Assembly: GCA_002294445.1 (NCBI GenBank)
Contig: DBEI01000032.1
Span: forward strand, 1-7,537
Reading direction: 5' to 3'
Length of the DNA: 7,537 nt
Source: Patescibacteria group bacterium UBA910
GTDB lineage: Bacteria > Patescibacteriota > Minisyncoccia > Phycocordibacterales > DATDWN01
Positions 5,611-7,537 of the stretch are shown in pieces (positions within the stretch are counted from its first letter, which is position 1; each line of letters begins with the position of its first letter). The notes beneath the pieces are model-generated. The model was not told the DNA's origin. It saw nothing but the letters and a program-made list of their open reading frames with translations, and did no database searches. The position numbers and the translations under genes were made by a program.

Positions 5611-7407
5611 ATGAAAAAGATAATTAAATATATTTTATTGGTGGTGCTGTTTGTGTTCCCTTTTGTGTCACATGCTGCGACATGTACCGGAGATTTGCGT
5701 ACAGATTTGACTGCTGCTCAACAGTGTGCAAATCTTGCTGAAAGCCAAGGATCAAACCTAGGCTACACTATTGATTGTAAAGTCGATCAGCTTGGTTTAG
5801 GGGGTTTCACCGATCCTACTTCAGGAAAAGATTATATTCTTAATACCGCTTGTTCTGTTAATGGCTCAGCTTATGAGTATGGAGCATACCTTTTGGCGGG
5901 TTTTACTGCAGCGTCGACTTCAAATGCTATTGTGTCAAATGTGAACCCAGGTTGGGATACTCTAAAAACAGAGCTACAGTATGAAAATGCATTTAACCAG
6001 TGTGGTGGTCAGGCGCCATACTATATAAATGGTGCATATACATGTACAGCACCAGCTGGAACACAAACAGCAACTCCACCAACATCATCAACAAAAATTA
6101 TCTCATCTTCTGTTGATCCTGTTCTTGCTAATCAAAAAATGTATAACTCCATTTTTAGTATAAACAAACAATTAGTTAGTAACATTTTAGATGGATACAC
6201 TGCTGCTGCCAAAACAATGCTTACTTCTACTGCCACTGCTACGACGACAAAATCACAGTGTTATGTTTTTAACAAAAATCTTCAAACTGGAGATAGTGGT
6301 CCTGATGTACTTGCACTCACATATGTGCTCAAAAAAGAAGGTTTTATCTCTATGAATAAAGATTTGTTTACTACTGAGGTGGCAGGGGCTGTCAAAAAAT
6401 TCCAAGAAGCTCATGCAAGTGCAATACTTACCCCTATTGGACTTACACAAGGTACTGGTTTTGTGGGAACAAGAACACGTGATTATCTTAATATAAACTG
6501 TTTGGCACCTACTACTATTACTAAAGATATTTCACTTCCACCTCCACCACCACCTTCATCAAACACATGTGCAACTACAGCATCCGTCTCTAACCAGAAA
6601 ACAGGTGTATATAAATATACATTTACTAAAAATACAGATGCTACCTATAAAGTACAGCTCAATAACCCAGCATATGGTGTGGTGGGTGATAAGTATTATG
6701 TAGCAGCAAACTTCTCATTTAATGCGCCAAATGCATTAGATCTTAATCGTCAGAACCAGGGATGGTTTAACTATCTATCTTCCCTTCCAGGCACAGCCGA
6801 AGGTAATACGTTCTATCAAAATATGTTTGGTTCATTCAATAATGCGTACTATGACTGGGACAATATGACGTCTCAACTAAATGCAAAAATTGCTACTTGT
6901 GCAACAACTACCCCAAGCACCACTACCCCTCCTCCAGCAACTACCGCACCATTATCTCAAACTGGTATTCGATATATTAAAGTATCAGTAGCTGATTGGG
7001 ATACACTTCCTCTTGCGCTTCGAGAGGTTACAATACTTGGTCCAAATAATACAATTATTAAACCAAAAACTGTGAGTGCAACTGATTTTAATGTGCTTGC
7101 ATATACCACGCCAGCAAACTTGAGTGATGGTAATGAAAATACTCTCTGGATGGCAAACAAGACTTCAGGGGAAGATCTTCAGGTGGTCACGTTTGATTTA
7201 GGTCAAACGATGTCAGTAGAAAAAGTGAAGATAATGAACTATGGACTCACTGATACTCGGGTGTTTGTAGTCGAAGTGAGTGCAAATGACTCTTCGTATC
7301 AAAAAATAGCCGAAGTCAGAGCTCAAATAAATACTCCAATTGCAGATAAAGGTATAGTGTGGGGAATTGTATCTGCGGCGGGTACAATGGGACCAATTCA
7401 ATACTAG
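5611..7407 (+). CDS. Secreted modular surface protein: Cys-rich module, peptidoglycan-binding-like domain, F5/8 type C-like domain
   Basis: I chose the ATG at 5611 (598 residues) over an in-frame TTG at 5560 because it begins directly with a good signal peptide (MKKIIKY, a hydrophobic core, SHA-A cleavage near 22); starting earlier would bury it. Modules in order: residues 23-145, an unrecognised domain with six cysteines; a Thr/Ser-rich linker; 217-297, a peptidoglycan_binding_1-like domain (TGDSGPDVLALTYVL, AVKKFQ, GFVGTRTRDYL) bracketed by cysteines; a Pro linker at 310-315; 320-430, an unrecognised domain bracketed by cysteines; a Thr/Pro linker; and 452-598, an F5/8 type C (discoidin-like) domain with SDGNENTLW, VTFDLG and VEKVKI in the usual order. 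There is no lipobox, LPxTG or C-terminal membrane helix, so retention would rely on wall binding. The likely role is wall-associated adhesion or glycan binding. It is transcribed divergently from the TSP3 gene. Confidence 0.8.
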   Translation: MKKIIKYILLVVLFVFPFVSHAATCTGDLRTDLTAAQQCANLAESQGSNLGYTIDCKVDQLGLGGFTDPTSGKDYILNTACSVNGSAYEYGAYLLAGFTAASTSNAIVSNVNPGWDTLKTELQYENAFNQCGGQAPYYINGAYTCTAPAGTQTATPPTSSTKIISSSVDPVLANQKMYNSIFSINKQLVSNILDGYTAAAKTMLTSTATATTTKSQCYVFNKNLQTGDSGPDVLALTYVLKKEGFISMNKDLFTTEVAGAVKKFQEAHASAILTPIGLTQGTGFVGTRTRDYLNINCLAPTTITKDISLPPPPPPSSNTCATTASVSNQKTGVYKYTFTKNTDATYKVQLNNPAYGVVGDKYYVAANFSFNAPNALDLNRQNQGWFNYLSSLPGTAEGNTFYQNMFGSFNNAYYDWDNMTSQLNAKIATCATTTPSTTTPPPATTAPLSQTGIRYIKVSVADWDTLPLALREVTILGPNNTIIKPKTVSATDFNVLAYTTPANLSDGNENTLWMANKTSGEDLQVVTFDLGQTMSVEKVKIMNYGLTDTRVFVVEVSANDSSYQKIAEVRAQINTPIADKGIVWGIVSAAGTMGPIQY

Positions 7408-7537
7408 TTTAGTTTTGATGCAAGATTAATCCAGGTAGAGATATTCATATCCTCACCTCGAACATCTTCAGATAGTGAGAGTTCAGCAAAGGCACGCGAA
7501 AGCGTGTCTTTTGTATATAAATCCTTAAGATTTGAAA
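7404..7537 (-). CDS. Unidentified protein, C-terminal 43 residues (partial, start beyond the right edge)
   Basis: On the minus strand one frame is open from the right edge (first full codon 7535-7533) to a TAG at 7406-7404. It encodes 43 residues, SNLKDLYTKDTLSRAFAELS and onward to a C-terminus ASKLN. The composition is that of a normal soluble helical protein, and the other two minus frames contain stops. The fragment is too short to assign. Its stop overlaps that of the surface-protein gene by 4 bases (CTAG), a tight convergent arrangement common in small genomes. Confidence 0.55.
   Translation of the reverse strand, partial: SNLKDLYTKDTLSRAFAELSLSEDVRGEDMNISTWINLASKLN
7488..7512 (+). terminator. 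Possible intrinsic terminator of the surface-protein gene, inside the convergent gene
   Basis: A 10-base-pair stem with one G-T pair (AAAGGCACGC against GCGTGTCTTT) closes a GAAA tetraloop and is followed by a short T run (TTTT at 7509-7512, three of them in the stem). It lies about 80 bases after the plus-strand TAG. The GC-rich core and GNRA loop stand out from the AT-rich surroundings. It is also within the minus-strand reading frame, so it could be chance. Confidence 0.4.

Noticed and set aside
6901..6960. Low-complexity Thr/Pro coding stretch as a possible microsatellite or CRISPR-like repeat
   Set aside because: It is an irregular Thr/Pro linker between domains, without exact DNA repeat units or spacers.
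1..7537. Alternative genetic code with TGA read as glycine, as in Gracilibacteria/Absconditabacteria
   Set aside because: All five main reading frames are full and coherent with TGA as a stop, none containing an in-frame TGA; nothing requires recoding.

Overview
The window looks like chromosomal DNA from an ultra-small bacterium of the Candidate Phyla Radiation (Patescibacteria), most likely a Parcubacteria-type lineage. The base composition is AT-rich. The order of genes (a calcium-binding thrombospondin type 3 membrane protein, a secreted cysteine-containing protein, a VirB6/TrbL-like channel protein with a long soluble tail, and a helical-repeat protein) matches a layout I know from that group. 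No taxonomic marker gene is present, so this placement is inference. The reading frames are intact under the standard bacterial code, and the visible stops are only TAA and TAG.

Layout. Positions 1-924 (minus) hold the first 308 residues of a cytoplasmic, helical protein with an internal duplication and a proline-rich tail, cut by the left edge. Positions 927-3089 (minus) encode a 720-residue VirB6/TrbL-like polytopic membrane protein with a cytoplasmic tail of about 380 residues containing a tandem repeat. Positions 3096-4454 (minus) encode a secreted 452-residue protein with eight cysteines. These three genes are separated by only 2 and 6 bases and almost certainly form one operon, read leftward from a promoter near 4478-4483. 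Positions 4602-5513 (minus) encode a membrane-anchored protein with thrombospondin type 3 (TSP3) calcium-binding motifs; a hairpin at 4514-4537 separates it from the operon. Positions 5514-5610 are a divergent promoter region in which two extended -10 elements form a palindrome. Positions 5611-7407 (plus) encode a secreted modular surface protein with a peptidoglycan-binding-like domain and an F5/8 type C (discoidin-like) domain. Positions 7404-7537 (minus) hold the last 43 residues of an unidentified gene that converges on the surface-protein gene and shares a 4-base CTAG overlap with it.

How the genes may work together. The leftward genes look like the envelope part of a type IV secretion-like apparatus: an inner-membrane channel component, a secreted partner in the position VirB5/TrbJ occupies in classical systems, and a cytoplasmic accessory protein. 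The ATPase and coupling genes expected of such a system are not in the window and may lie beyond the left edge. The TSP3 protein and the divergent surface protein would act outside the membrane, the latter by binding cell wall and possibly glycans. Together they suggest a cell-surface module for contact, uptake or secretion. That joint role is inference; only the domain architectures and gene order are directly seen.

No RNA genes, insertion sequences, CRISPR arrays or attachment sites were found. Neither intergenic gap exceeds 150 bases.
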